Source: Streptomyces scabiei 87.22 (GTDB lineage Bacteria > Actinomycetota > Actinomycetes > Streptomycetales > Streptomycetaceae). Taken from it: 64,000 nucleotides of DNA. The notes under the pieces are model-generated. The model made no database searches, was not told where the DNA came from, and was given only the letters and a program-made list of their open reading frames with translations. Location of the stretch: assembly GCF_000091305.1 (NCBI RefSeq), contig NC_013929.1, positions 9,114,001-9,178,000 on the forward strand, in the 5' to 3' direction. The first letter of the stretch is position 1. Each line of letters starts with the position of its first letter. Position numbers and translations under genes: made by a program. Shown in pieces: positions 17,952 through 26,420 of the stretch.

Positions 17952-18965
17952 ATGACGACGACAGACTCCACCGGGGCGGCGTCCCAGGACGCCGAGGGAG
18001 CCTCGAACGCCCCTGACGCCCAGGACGCGCTGCTGGAGCACTTCGAGGCGACGATCGCGCGGGATCAGCGGATCGAACCGCGCGACTGGATGCCCGACGG
18101 CTACCGCAGGACGCTCGTCCGGCAGATCGCCCAGCACGCCCACTCGGAGATCATCGGCATGCAGCCGGAGGGCGAATGGATCACCCGGGCGCCCTCGCTG
18201 CGCCGCAAGGCGATCCTCTTCGCCAAGGTCCAGGACGAGGCGGGCCACGGGCTGTACCTGTACTCGGCGGCCGAGACCCTGGGCGCCGACCGCGCGGACC
18301 TGACCCGGCGGCTGATCGAGGGCCGCCAGAAGTACTCGTCGATCTTCAACTACCCGACGGCGAGCTTCGCCGACGTGGGCGTGATCGGCTGGTTCGTGGA
18401 CGGCGCGGCGATCTGCAACCAGGTGCCGCTATGCCGGAGTTCGTACGGACCCTACGCGCGCGCCATGGTGCGGATCTGCAAGGAGGAGTCCTTCCACCAG
18501 CGGCAGGGGTACGAGCTGCTGCTGACGATGATGCGCGGTACCGACGCCCAGCGGGAGATGGTCCAGGACGCGGTGAACCGCTGGTGGTGGCCCTCGCTGA
18601 TGATGTTCGGCCCGCCCGACGACGCCTCGCCCAACTCCGCCCGGAGCATGGCCTGGAAGATCAAGCGGCACAGCAACGACGAGCTGCGTCAGCGCTTCGT
18701 CGACATGACCGTGCCGCAGGCGGAGAAGCTCGGCGTGACCCTGCCCGACCCCGAGCTGCGCTGGAACGAGGAGCGCGGCCGGCACGACTTCGGCACCCCC
18801 GACTGGGAGGAGCTGAAGCGCGTGATCACCGGTGACGGACCGTGCAACGAGCAGCGTGTGGAACGGCGGCGGACCGCCCACGAGGAAGGTGCCTGGGTCC
18901 GCGAGGCGGCCACCGCCCACGCGGCCCGGCGCGACGAACGAGCCCGGAAGGGGACGGCGGCATGA
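17952..18965 (+). CDS. paaA: Phenylacetyl-CoA 1,2-epoxidase subunit PaaA (catalytic)
   Basis: The 337-residue subunit carries the carboxylate-bridged diiron centre of the ring 1,2-phenylacetyl-CoA epoxidase. The first metal half-site lies in AKVQDEAGHGLYLY (ExxH) and the second in CKEESFHQRQGYELL, the usual four-helix-bundle pattern. It forms the catalytic complex with PaaC, aided by PaaB, D and E, and epoxidises phenylacetyl-CoA using O2 and electrons from PaaE. Start at ATG 17952 after GGGAAG. Its stop overlaps the paaB ATG (ATGA), giving coupled translation in the paaABCDE operon. Confidence 0.95.
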   Translation: MTTTDSTGAASQDAEGASNAPDAQDALLEHFEATIARDQRIEPRDWMPDGYRRTLVRQIAQHAHSEIIGMQPEGEWITRAPSLRRKAILFAKVQDEAGHGLYLYSAAETLGADRADLTRRLIEGRQKYSSIFNYPTASFADVGVIGWFVDGAAICNQVPLCRSSYGPYARAMVRICKEESFHQRQGYELLLTMMRGTDAQREMVQDAVNRWWWPSLMMFGPPDDASPNSARSMAWKIKRHSNDELRQRFVDMTVPQAEKLGVTLPDPELRWNEERGRHDFGTPDWEELKRVITGDGPCNEQRVERRRTAHEEGAWVREAATAHAARRDERARKGTAA

Positions 18966-19342
18966 ACGGCGGTACGACCGGAACGAGCGGCGAGGGCGCG
19001 GCCCGTACGGGCGACGGTGGCACGGCCCCCGCGAACGACGCGGGCGCGGCCCGCCCGGACAGGGGCGACTGGCCGCTGTACGAGGTCTTCGTGCGCGGCA
19101 AGCGTGGACTCAACCACGTCCACGTCGGCTCGCTGCACGCCGCCGACGACCAGATGGCCCTCACCCACGCCCGCGACCTCTACACCCGCCGCAACGAGGG
19201 CGTCTCCCTGTGGGTGGTGCGCTCCGAGCACATCGCCGCCTCCACCCGCGACGAGAAGGACCCCTTCTTCGAGCCCAGCGCCGACAAGGTGTACCGCCAT
19301 CCCACGTTCTACGACATCCCCGCCGACGTCCCGCACATCTGA
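18962..19342 (+). CDS. paaB: Phenylacetyl-CoA epoxidase subunit PaaB
   Basis: This 126-residue protein has a ~35-residue Gly/Ala-rich N-terminal extension, then the conserved PaaB core: WPLYEVFVRGKRGLNHVHVG, HARDLYTRR, SLWVVRSE and PSADKVYRHPTFYDIP. PaaB bridges PaaAC heterodimers in the epoxidase complex and has no catalytic centre. The ATG overlaps the paaA stop. The extension relative to ~95-residue homologues is low-complexity and probably disordered; an internal start is not favoured because the overlap supports 18962. Confidence 0.93.
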   Translation: MNGGTTGTSGEGAARTGDGGTAPANDAGAARPDRGDWPLYEVFVRGKRGLNHVHVGSLHAADDQMALTHARDLYTRRNEGVSLWVVRSEHIAASTRDEKDPFFEPSADKVYRHPTFYDIPADVPHI

Positions 19343-19352
19343 GGAGCAGGGC

Positions 19353-20180
19353 ATGAGTGACGACCACGTCTACCTGTCCCTCGCCGAGGGGCACGAGGAC
19401 GACGCCCGCTGGGCGTACGGCACCGGCTTCGAGGACCCGCTGCACGGTGTGGACACCACGGTGCCCGAGGGCGTGGACCCCGGTGAACTGGCCGCCCTCT
19501 GCGTGGCGTTGGCCGACGACGCGCTGGTCGGCGCCCAGCGGCTCGCCGAGTGGACCACCCGCGCGCCCGAACTGGAGGAGGAGGTCGCCCTCGCCAACAT
19601 CGGCCTCGACCTCCTCGGCCAGGCACGTCTGCTGTACTCCCGCGCCGGGCAGGTCGACGGCACCGGGCGCGGCGAGGACGCGTATGCCTACTTCCGGGAC
19701 GCCGGCGACTTCCGCAACGTCCGCCTCGCCGAACTCCCCTGCGGTGACTTCGCGTTCTCCATCGTCCGGCTGCTCGTGCTCTCCAGCTGGCGCCTCGCGC
19801 ACTTCGAGCAACTGGTGGAGCACCCCGACCCGGTGCTCGCGGCGATCGCGGCGAAGGGCGTCAAGGAGCTGACCTACCACCGCCAGTACGCCGCCGAATG
19901 GGCCGTGCGGCTGGGCGACGGCACGCAGGAGTCGCACCGGCGGATGCGCCGGGCGATGGAGCAGGCCGCCCCGTATTTCGGCGAACTGTTCACCGCCCAC
20001 GACGTGCGGGACGAGGTCGTCGACGTGCTCCGCCAGGTCACCGAGGCGGCCGGACTGCCCATGCCGGTCTACCGGCCGCTGCCGGGCGTCGGCCGCGCCG
20101 GCGACCACACCGAGCATCTGGCGCCGCTGCTGGCCGAGTTGCAGAGCGTGGCTCGCGCCCACCCGGAGGCGACATGGTGA
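19353..20180 (+). CDS. paaC: Phenylacetyl-CoA epoxidase subunit PaaC (structural)
   Basis: The 275-residue protein is a ferritin-like paralogue of PaaA that pairs with it but lacks a functional diiron site. Diagnostic segments are ALADDALVGAQRL, ANIGLDLLGQARLLY, AYFRD, FRNVRLAELP, FAFSIVRLL and KGVKELTYHRQYA. GAGGAGCAGGGC precedes the ATG at 19353. Its stop is interleaved with the paaD start (TGA 20178-20180, ATG 20174). Confidence 0.94.
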   Translation: MSDDHVYLSLAEGHEDDARWAYGTGFEDPLHGVDTTVPEGVDPGELAALCVALADDALVGAQRLAEWTTRAPELEEEVALANIGLDLLGQARLLYSRAGQVDGTGRGEDAYAYFRDAGDFRNVRLAELPCGDFAFSIVRLLVLSSWRLAHFEQLVEHPDPVLAAIAAKGVKELTYHRQYAAEWAVRLGDGTQESHRRMRRAMEQAAPYFGELFTAHDVRDEVVDVLRQVTEAAGLPMPVYRPLPGVGRAGDHTEHLAPLLAELQSVARAHPEATW

Positions 20181-20680
20181 CCACGCCGACCGAGGCGCGG
20201 CGCGCCCGGCACATCGCCGAGCAGGTTCCGGACCCCGAGCTGCCCATGCTGACCCTCGCCGACCTCGGCGTCCTGCGGGACGTCGAGCTGACGGAGGACG
20301 GCACGGTGGTCGCGAGCCTGACCCCGACCTATTCCGGGTGCCCGGCCATGGCCGAGATGCGCGCCGACGTGGCGGCCCGGCTGAGCGCCGCCGGGTACGC
20401 GCGGGTGGAGATCCGTACGGTCCTCAACCCCCCGTGGACCACCGACTGGATCACCGACACCGGCCGCCGCAAGCTCACCGAACACGGCATCTCCCCACCC
20501 GGCGCGGCACCCCGGGGCCCGCTTCCCCTGCTGCTGTCACCCACCCGGCGGTCGGTCGCCTGCCCGCTCTGCGGCTCGGCGGACACCGAGGAGACCTCGC
20601 GCTTCGCCGCCACGTCCTGCAAGTCCCTGTGGCGCTGTCGCGCCTGCCGCGAGCCGTTCGAGCACGTCAAGGAGATCTGA
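20174..20680 (+). CDS. paaD: Phenylacetyl-CoA epoxidase assembly protein PaaD
   Basis: This 168-residue protein belongs to the MIP18/SufT-like family (VPDPELPMLTLADLGVLRDV) and helps mature the iron centres of the epoxidase. The C-terminus holds a four-cysteine cluster (CPLCGSADTEETS ... CKSLWRCRAC) conserved in PaaD. The ATG at 20174 lies inside the paaC end and its stop overlaps the paaE ATG (20680), so translation is coupled throughout. Confidence 0.93.
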   Translation: MVTTPTEARRARHIAEQVPDPELPMLTLADLGVLRDVELTEDGTVVASLTPTYSGCPAMAEMRADVAARLSAAGYARVEIRTVLNPPWTTDWITDTGRRKLTEHGISPPGAAPRGPLPLLLSPTRRSVACPLCGSADTEETSRFAATSCKSLWRCRACREPFEHVKEI

Positions 20681-21855
20681 TGGAAGGCCTCAAGGAAGAA
20701 CCGACGAGAGGCCCGCGGGCCGGGGCGGGCGCCCCGGCCGATCCCGCCCCGCCGGTGCCGTCCGGGTCCGTCACCCCGGCGGTGCGCACCCGACGCCGTC
20801 CCGCCTTCCACGCCCTGCGGGTCGCCTCCGTGGAGCCGCTCTGCGAGGACGCCGTGGTCGTCGGGTTCGCGATCCCGGCGGAACTGGCGGAGGAGTTCGC
20901 GTTCGCGCCCGGACAGTCGCTGACCCTGCGGCGCGAGATCGACGGACGCGACGAACGCCGCTCGTACTCGATCTGTTCGCCGGCCGGTACGACGCCGCGC
21001 ATCGGTGTGCGGGTGGTAGCGGGCGGGTTGTTCTCGTCGTGGCTCGTCGGTGACGTACGGCCCGGCGACACCGTCGAGGTCATGGGCCCCACCGGGTTCT
21101 TCACCCCCGACCTCGGGACCCCGGGCCACCATGTACTGATCGCGGCGGGTTCCGGCATCACGCCCATGGTCTCCATCGCCGAGTCCGTGCTGGCCGCCGA
21201 CCCCTCCTCGACCGTCACCCTGTTCTACGGCAACCGCCGCAGCGGCACGGTGATGTTCGCCGACGAACTGGCCGACCTGAAGGACCTGTACCCGGCCCGT
21301 TTCCAGCTCGCGCACGTCCTGTCCCGTGAGCCCCGTGAGGCCGAGGTGCTGTCCGGCCGCCTGGACGCCGGCCGGCTCTCGGAGCTGATCGGCGCCCTGG
21401 TCGACGTCGGCACCGCGGACCACTGGTGGCTGTGCGGTCCGCACGGCATGGTCCGTGACGCCCAGGAGGTGCTGGCCGGACTGGGGGTGCCGGACGACCG
21501 TGTGCACCAGGAGCTGTTCTATGCCGACGACGAGCCCGTACGGGAGGCCCGGCACGAGGAGGCCGCCGTCGAGGGGCCCGTCAGCGAGGTCACCGTCACG
21601 CTCGACGGCCGCTCCACCACCGCCGCGCTGCCCCGCGGGCGGAGCATCCTGGAAGGCGCCCAACGCACCCGCCCCGACCTGCCGTTCGCCTGCAAGGGCG
21701 GCGTCTGCGGCACCTGCCGGGCGCTGGTCACCGACGGCAAGGCCGACATGCGCCGCAACTTCGCGCTCGAACCGGCGGAGGTGGCGGCGGGGTATGTCCT
21801 GACCTGCCAGTCGTACCCGGTGTCGGAGACGCTGACGGTCGACTTCGACACCTGA
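20680..21855 (+). CDS. paaE: Phenylacetyl-CoA epoxidase reductase PaaE
   Basis: The 391-residue flavoprotein transfers electrons from NADPH through FAD and a 2Fe-2S cluster to PaaA. Domain order: a Pro/Ala-rich N-terminal extension of ~40 residues, FAD domain (RRSYSICSP), NAD domain (AAGSGITPMVS, WWLCGPHGM) and a plant-type ferredoxin domain with CKGGVCGTC near 338-346 plus a final Cys near 376. It is the last gene of the paa operon and converges on an Lrp regulator 36 bp downstream. Confidence 0.94.
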   Translation: MEGLKEEPTRGPRAGAGAPADPAPPVPSGSVTPAVRTRRRPAFHALRVASVEPLCEDAVVVGFAIPAELAEEFAFAPGQSLTLRREIDGRDERRSYSICSPAGTTPRIGVRVVAGGLFSSWLVGDVRPGDTVEVMGPTGFFTPDLGTPGHHVLIAAGSGITPMVSIAESVLAADPSSTVTLFYGNRRSGTVMFADELADLKDLYPARFQLAHVLSREPREAEVLSGRLDAGRLSELIGALVDVGTADHWWLCGPHGMVRDAQEVLAGLGVPDDRVHQELFYADDEPVREARHEEAAVEGPVSEVTVTLDGRSTTAALPRGRSILEGAQRTRPDLPFACKGGVCGTCRALVTDGKADMRRNFALEPAEVAAGYVLTCQSYPVSETLTVDFDT

Positions 21856-21891
21856 GGGCGGGGCCCCATCGGCATGACCCGGACCGGCCGC

Positions 21892-22383
21892 TCAGTTCCG
21901 CGCCGCCGACCGGGCCGCCGCCGCGCCGATCGACTCCACCAGCGGTGACAGCCGGTGGGGCACCCGTTCCCTGAGCGCGACCTCCGTGCGGGTGCGCACG
22001 ACGCCCGGAAGGCTGATCAGTGCCTGGATGACGTCCTCCAGGTGCGCGTTGTCCCGGGCCACGACCCGGGTCAGGAGATCGCCGCCGCCGGTGATCGAGA
22101 AGGCCTCGACGATCTCCGGTACGGCCGCCAGCGCGTCCCCCACGTCGTCCAGATGCCCCTGGGTCACCTCGATGTGCACGAACGCCAGCACGGGGTGGCC
22201 CAGCGCGGCGGGGGAGAGGGACGGCCCGGTGCCCGTGATCACGCCCTCGCGTTCCAGCCGGTCGAGGCGGGCCTGCAGCGTGCCACGGGCGACGCCGAGG
22301 ATGCGGGCGTACTCCCGCACGCTGGTGCGCGGCCGGTCCAGCAGCAGCCGCAGGATGCGCGTGTCGAGCTCGTCCACGGCCAT
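21892..22383 (-). CDS. Lrp/AsnC-family transcriptional regulator
   Basis: The 163-residue protein starts at ATG 22383 (MAVDELDTRILRLLL). An upstream in-frame extension has no ribosome binding site and no homology. The N-terminal winged helix-turn-helix (SVREYARILGVARGTLQARLDRL) and C-terminal RAM domain (LAFVHIEVTQGHLDDVGDAL ... GGGDLLTRVVARDNAHLEDV) are clear. Such proteins sense amino acids or small effectors and form octamers. It is divergent from the FUSC-type membrane protein across ~250 bp, which suggests control of that gene. It is not obviously tied to the convergent paa operon. Confidence 0.9.
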   Translation of the reverse strand: MAVDELDTRILRLLLDRPRTSVREYARILGVARGTLQARLDRLEREGVITGTGPSLSPAALGHPVLAFVHIEVTQGHLDDVGDALAAVPEIVEAFSITGGGDLLTRVVARDNAHLEDVIQALISLPGVVRTRTEVALRERVPHRLSPLVESIGAAAARSAARN

Positions 22384-22637
22384 GGTCCGTTGGCCTCCCT
22401 GTGTCGTCCGTCGACCGGAGTCGACTGTACCAATGGCCCAGCGGGAAGCGTGCCGGTTGAGCCATCGGGCCTCCGGTGCTTTCCTGATGACCATCGATGG
22501 CGCCGCGCAGCGCAGGACGGCAATGAGGCCGGTCCGTGCCCGCGGCGCCATTTCCATGCGGTGACGGTGTGGCTCCGGTGGTCGGGCCTCGGGGCCCGTA
22601 CGGGCCGAAGCGAACGGGAGAGGGCGGGCGGCCGGCG

Positions 22638-24203
22638 GTGAAGAGGATGTTCATGGCTCCGGACCCGGGGCTGCTGAGGCTGCGGATCGCGCTGCGGGCG
22701 GTGCTCGGCATCGGTCTCGCGGTGGCCGTGGCGGAGGCCGCCGGGCTGTCCCTGACGGCCTCGATCACGGGCGGGCTCACGGCGCTGCTGGCTCTCTTCA
22801 CGGTCGCCGACCCCACCGTGCGCGGCCAGGCGCTCACCACCGCACTGCTGCCCGCCGCGGGCTTCCCGGTCCTGGCCCTCGCGACGGTGCTGCACGACGT
22901 ACCGGCGCTGCGCGACACGGTCTGGCTCGTGGTGGTCTTCTGCGGCGTCCACGCCCGCCGCTGGGGCCCGCGCGGCCACGCGCTCGGCATCTTCGCCTTC
23001 ATGACCTTCTTCGTCACCCAGTTCCTGCACGCCGTCCCGGGCCAGCTGCCGGAGCTGTACGCGGCGATGACCCTCGCGCTGGCGGCGGCCGCGGCCGTCC
23101 GCTTCGGCGTCTGGTGCATCGAGCGGCACGTCCCGCCGCCGGCGGCCCCCGCCCCCGGGGACGGCCGGGGACTCGCCCGGTCCACCACCCGCCAGGCCTT
23201 CCAGGCGAGCGCCGCCTGCGCCTTCGCGATGGCCGTCGGACAGGTCCTCTCGCAGGAGCGCTGGTACTGGGCCGTCGGCACCGCCTGGTGGATCTTCGTG
23301 AACACCACCTCGCGCGGCGAGACCCTGGTCCGCGGTTTCCGGCGCATCCTCGGCACCGTCACCGGCATCCTCGTCGGCCTCCTGGCCGCCGTCCCCCTGC
23401 ACGGCGCCCCGGCCCCGACCGCCGCACTGGTGGCCGTCTGCGTGTTCGGCATCTTCTACACCGCCGCCGTGTCGTACTCCTGGATGATGCTGTGCGTCAC
23501 CGTGATGGCGGCCCTGCTCTACGGTCTGCTCGGCGTCCTCGACCCCGCGCTTCTCGGCCTCCGTCTGGCACAGACCGGGGTCGGCGCGCTGGGCGCCGCG
23601 CTCGCCGTGGCGCTGATCCTCCCCGTCACCACGCACGCGGTCACCGACCGGTGGGTGGGGCGGGCCCTGCACGCGGTGCGCGACTGCACCGCGGCGGCGG
23701 CCCGGAGTCTGGCGGGCGACCCCGACGCGGACCCGGCGCCCCACGTGGCGGAACTGGAGGCGCTCCTCGGGCGCGTACGGCTGTCCCTCGGGCCCCTGGT
23801 CCACCCGCTGAACCCGCTGCGCCCGCGCAAGGAGAGGGCCCGCCGGGTGCTCGCCCTGCTCGACGAGTGCGCCCGCGAGGCCCGGGGACTCGGAGAGGTC
23901 GTACGGGCCTCCCACGACGGCCACCGGACGGTACGCACGCCCGGCCCCCCGACCATCGGCGCCGACCCGGACGCCTCCCACGCGGCCCGCCTCACCGCCG
24001 CCTGCCGACGCGTCGAATCGGCCGTCGAGACGCTGGTCGGCGCGTTGCCCGAGCGCCCCGCCCCGGCGCACGCCGGCGCACCCCACCTCAGCCGTCACCC
24101 CGGCGCGGAACAGGCTCTCGCGCATCTCCACGGCATGGAACGCGCCCTCGCGGATCTGGCAGCTCCGCTGCGTGGCTCCTCCCCCGTACGGACTGTGGTC
24201 TAG
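22638..24203 (+). CDS. FUSC-family inner membrane protein
   Basis: This 521-residue protein has two clusters of transmembrane helices. The first covers roughly residues 10-170. The second contains the FUSC/aromatic-acid exporter-like segment WYWAVGTAWWIFVNTTSRGETLVRGFRRILGT, split here as WYWAVGTAWWIFVN and GETLVRGFRRILGT. A cytoplasmic helical C-terminal domain of ~170 residues follows (Glu/Ala/Arg-rich). The family includes AaeB-like efflux proteins. Start choice is uncertain: GTG 22638 has GGGAGAGGG upstream, while ATG 22653 has a closer GAAGAGG. Divergence from an Lrp regulator hints at effector-dependent expression. Confidence 0.8.
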   Translation: MKRMFMAPDPGLLRLRIALRAVLGIGLAVAVAEAAGLSLTASITGGLTALLALFTVADPTVRGQALTTALLPAAGFPVLALATVLHDVPALRDTVWLVVVFCGVHARRWGPRGHALGIFAFMTFFVTQFLHAVPGQLPELYAAMTLALAAAAAVRFGVWCIERHVPPPAAPAPGDGRGLARSTTRQAFQASAACAFAMAVGQVLSQERWYWAVGTAWWIFVNTTSRGETLVRGFRRILGTVTGILVGLLAAVPLHGAPAPTAALVAVCVFGIFYTAAVSYSWMMLCVTVMAALLYGLLGVLDPALLGLRLAQTGVGALGAALAVALILPVTTHAVTDRWVGRALHAVRDCTAAAARSLAGDPDADPAPHVAELEALLGRVRLSLGPLVHPLNPLRPRKERARRVLALLDECAREARGLGEVVRASHDGHRTVRTPGPPTIGADPDASHAARLTAACRRVESAVETLVGALPERPAPAHAGAPHLSRHPGAEQALAHLHGMERALADLAAPLRGSSPVRTVV

Positions 24204-24252
24204 ACCTGCTGCTACTGTTCGCCCGCACACCGGTGAGCGGGAGGGGACGGCA

Positions 24253-25287
24253 GTGTCGACAGAACCTCGGACCAGGGGCGGACGGCGGTCACCACGGGCC
24301 TACATCGGGTCGTTCACCTCGGCGGGCGGCCTCGGCGTCCTCACCGCAGCCGTGGACGAGGAGAGCGGAGCGCTCACCGTCCTCGGCGGCGCGGACGACG
24401 TCCCCGACCCGTCGTACCTCGCTCTCTCCCCGGGCGGCGACACCCTGTACGCGGTCAGCGAGCGCCCCGAGGGAGCCGTGGCCGCCTACCGGGTGACCGG
24501 CGACAGACCCGAGTTGACCGGGCCCCCCGTCGCCGTGGGCGGCGGCCCCACACACCTGTGTCTGCACGCCGGCCACGCACTGACCGCCGACCACGGCTCC
24601 GGCAGCGTCACCGCCGTCCCCCTGCGCCCCGACGGCACCCTCGCCGCCCGCGCGTCCGGGACGCTCCGGCACACCGGCCCCGGCCCCCGGGCTCCGCACG
24701 CCCACCAGGTGGTGCCCGCCCCGGGGGGCCGCCACTTCCTCGGCGTCGACCTCGGTTCGGACGCGGTGCGGGTGTGCACGCTGGAGGACGGCGTCCCCGT
24801 CGTCCTCCACGAGACGGCCCTGCGGCCGGGCTCGGGTCCCCGCCACCTCGCCCTCCACCCGCACGGACCGTTCGCCTACGTGCTGAACGAACTCGCCGCC
24901 TCGGTCACGGTGTGCCGCTGGAACGCCCCTGACGGCCCGCTGGAGGCGCTGGGAGAGATTCCGGTGCTCCCGGAGGCACCCGAGGGCGACGCGTACCCCT
25001 CGGGCATCGTCACGTCACCCGACGGGCGCTTCGTGTGGACGGCGACCCGCGGCACGGACGTCCTCTCGGTGCTCGCCGTCGAGGACGCCGGGCTGCGCCT
25101 GGTCGCGACCGTCCACTGCGGCGGCCACTGGCCCCGCGCCCTCGCCCACGCGGCCGGGAGGCTGTACGTGGCCAACGAGCGGTCGGGCGACGTCACCTGG
25201 TTCACGGTGGACCCGGAGACGGGCATACCGGTGCGAGCGGGCTCGATCGAGGCGCCGGCGGCCTCGTGCGTCGTCCTGGACGTGTAG
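24253..25287 (+). CDS. Lactonase-family seven-bladed beta-propeller protein (6-phosphogluconolactonase-like)
   Basis: The 344-residue protein matches the YbhE/lactonase family: YIGSFTSAGGLGVL at the first blade, PSYLALSPGGDTLYAV, HAHQVVPAPGGRHFLGVDLGSD (with the conserved His), GPRHLALHPHGPFAYVLNEL, YPSGIVTSPDGRFVWTATRG and WPRALAHAAGRLYVANERSGD. Members hydrolyse 6-phosphogluconolactone or other lactones; the fold is secure, the substrate less so. No signal peptide is seen. GTG 24253 follows GGGAGGGGACGG. A strong hairpin terminator follows at 25300. Confidence 0.85.
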   Translation: MSTEPRTRGGRRSPRAYIGSFTSAGGLGVLTAAVDEESGALTVLGGADDVPDPSYLALSPGGDTLYAVSERPEGAVAAYRVTGDRPELTGPPVAVGGGPTHLCLHAGHALTADHGSGSVTAVPLRPDGTLAARASGTLRHTGPGPRAPHAHQVVPAPGGRHFLGVDLGSDAVRVCTLEDGVPVVLHETALRPGSGPRHLALHPHGPFAYVLNELAASVTVCRWNAPDGPLEALGEIPVLPEAPEGDAYPSGIVTSPDGRFVWTATRGTDVLSVLAVEDAGLRLVATVHCGGHWPRALAHAAGRLYVANERSGDVTWFTVDPETGIPVRAGSIEAPAASCVVLDV

Positions 25288-25299
25288 GTCCGCGCGGAC

Positions 25300-25344
25300 A
25301 CGGCCGAGGGCCCGCTCCTGCGAGAGGAGCGGGCCCTCGGCCGT
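25300..25344. terminator. Bidirectional hairpin terminator
   Basis: A perfect 20-bp stem (ACGGCCGAGGGCCCGCTCCT with its complement) and a 5-base loop GCGAG lies between the lactonase gene and the convergent CbiX-like gene. It has no U-tract, as is usual in Streptomyces, and can serve both strands. Confidence 0.85.
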
Positions 25345-25375
25345 ACGGGTCGCGGTCCGGGTCGGAGAACCGGGC

Positions 25376-26299
25376 TCAGCGGACCGGCATGCCCTGCGGC
25401 TGCTGCGGCGCGATGCCGAGCGCGGTGGTGTACTTGCCGAGCGCCAGCTTGCCGATCGCCGGGTAGGGTCCGAGCGCCTCGGCGGCGGAGCAGCCCGCCT
25501 CCTTCGCGGCGGCCTCGATCAGACCGGCGTCGATCTCCGGCCCTATCAGGTACGGGGCGAGAGCCAGCTGCTGGGAGCCCGAGGAGCGCAGCTGCTCGGC
25601 CACGGAGGTGATCGAGCCCTCCTGGTCGAGGGCGGCGGCCATCACCGGCACCGCGAGACGCGCGGCCAGCAGCATGCCCGTGATCCCGGCCGCCTGCACG
25701 GCCTCCTCGCCGCCCACGGTGGCGAGGACGATACCGTCGGCGGCGGTGGCCACGGTGAACAGACGGGCCCGGTCGGCACGCGCCAGACCGGCCTCGGACA
25801 GGCGGACGTGCAGCGCCTCGGCGAGCAGCGGGTGCGGGCCGAGCACATCGGTCAGCTCGGCCGCGATACGGCTCTCCATGACGGCCTGGCGCACCTGTCG
25901 CAGGGTGGCGCTGTCCGGGCCGGCCAGCAGGGGCACGACGACGGCGACGAGGCCCTCCGGCTCCTTGACGTCCAGGCCGGCGGCGCGCGCCTGCTCGTAG
26001 CGGGCGGTGCGCTCCTCGGCGGCGCGCGCGAGCACCGACTGCAGCGTGGGGAACTCGTCGGCGCCGCCGTCGACATAGCCGATGCGGGCGTCGAGGCCGG
26101 GCAGCTCGGAGCGCGCGATGCTCACGACCTCCTCGGCGAGGCCGCGCGTGGCGGCGCTGGGCGTGCCGGGCACCGCGAGGACGAGCGCGGGCGCGCCCTC
26201 GGGAGCCGCCAGGGGCTCCGGACGGCGGTGCCGCCCGGGCTGACGGGGTCGCGGCATTCGTACTGGCAGGCCGGACGCGGGCCCAGTGGGGGAGCTCAT
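25376..26299 (-). CDS. CbiX/sirohydrochlorin-chelatase-like protein, probably non-catalytic
   Basis: The 307-residue protein has two tandem CbiX-like domains (about 38-165 and 175-300) as in class I chelatases. The active-site HGS loop of true chelatases is replaced by VPGTPS at the first strand, so the metal-binding His is absent; a His survives in LGPHPLLAEAL. The N-terminal ~35 residues are Pro/Arg-rich and low-complexity. Streptomyces genomes carry such proteins under the chelatase name, but catalysis is doubtful here. The start at 26299 has a poor ribosome binding site, so a downstream start or leaderless initiation is possible. Confidence 0.65.
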   Translation of the reverse strand: MSSPTGPASGLPVRMPRPRQPGRHRRPEPLAAPEGAPALVLAVPGTPSAATRGLAEEVVSIARSELPGLDARIGYVDGGADEFPTLQSVLARAAEERTARYEQARAAGLDVKEPEGLVAVVVPLLAGPDSATLRQVRQAVMESRIAAELTDVLGPHPLLAEALHVRLSEAGLARADRARLFTVATAADGIVLATVGGEEAVQAAGITGMLLAARLAVPVMAAALDQEGSITSVAEQLRSSGSQQLALAPYLIGPEIDAGLIEAAAKEAGCSAAEALGPYPAIGKLALGKYTTALGIAPQQPQGMPVR

Positions 26300-26420
26300 G
26301 GCGCCGCATGTTACTGGCTTCTTGGGCTCCCCTGTTCGGGGAGGGTGCAGGTGAGCGGTATCCGTCCTGATTTGTCTGATGAGTTACGGGCCGATCAGGG
26401 TCGATCACTCCCGCATATAT

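Noticed and set aside
24253..25287. Assignment of the lactonase gene as pgl of the pentose phosphate pathway
   Set aside because: The fold fits but there are no neighbouring zwf/gnd genes, and many members act on other lactones, so I left the symbol blank.
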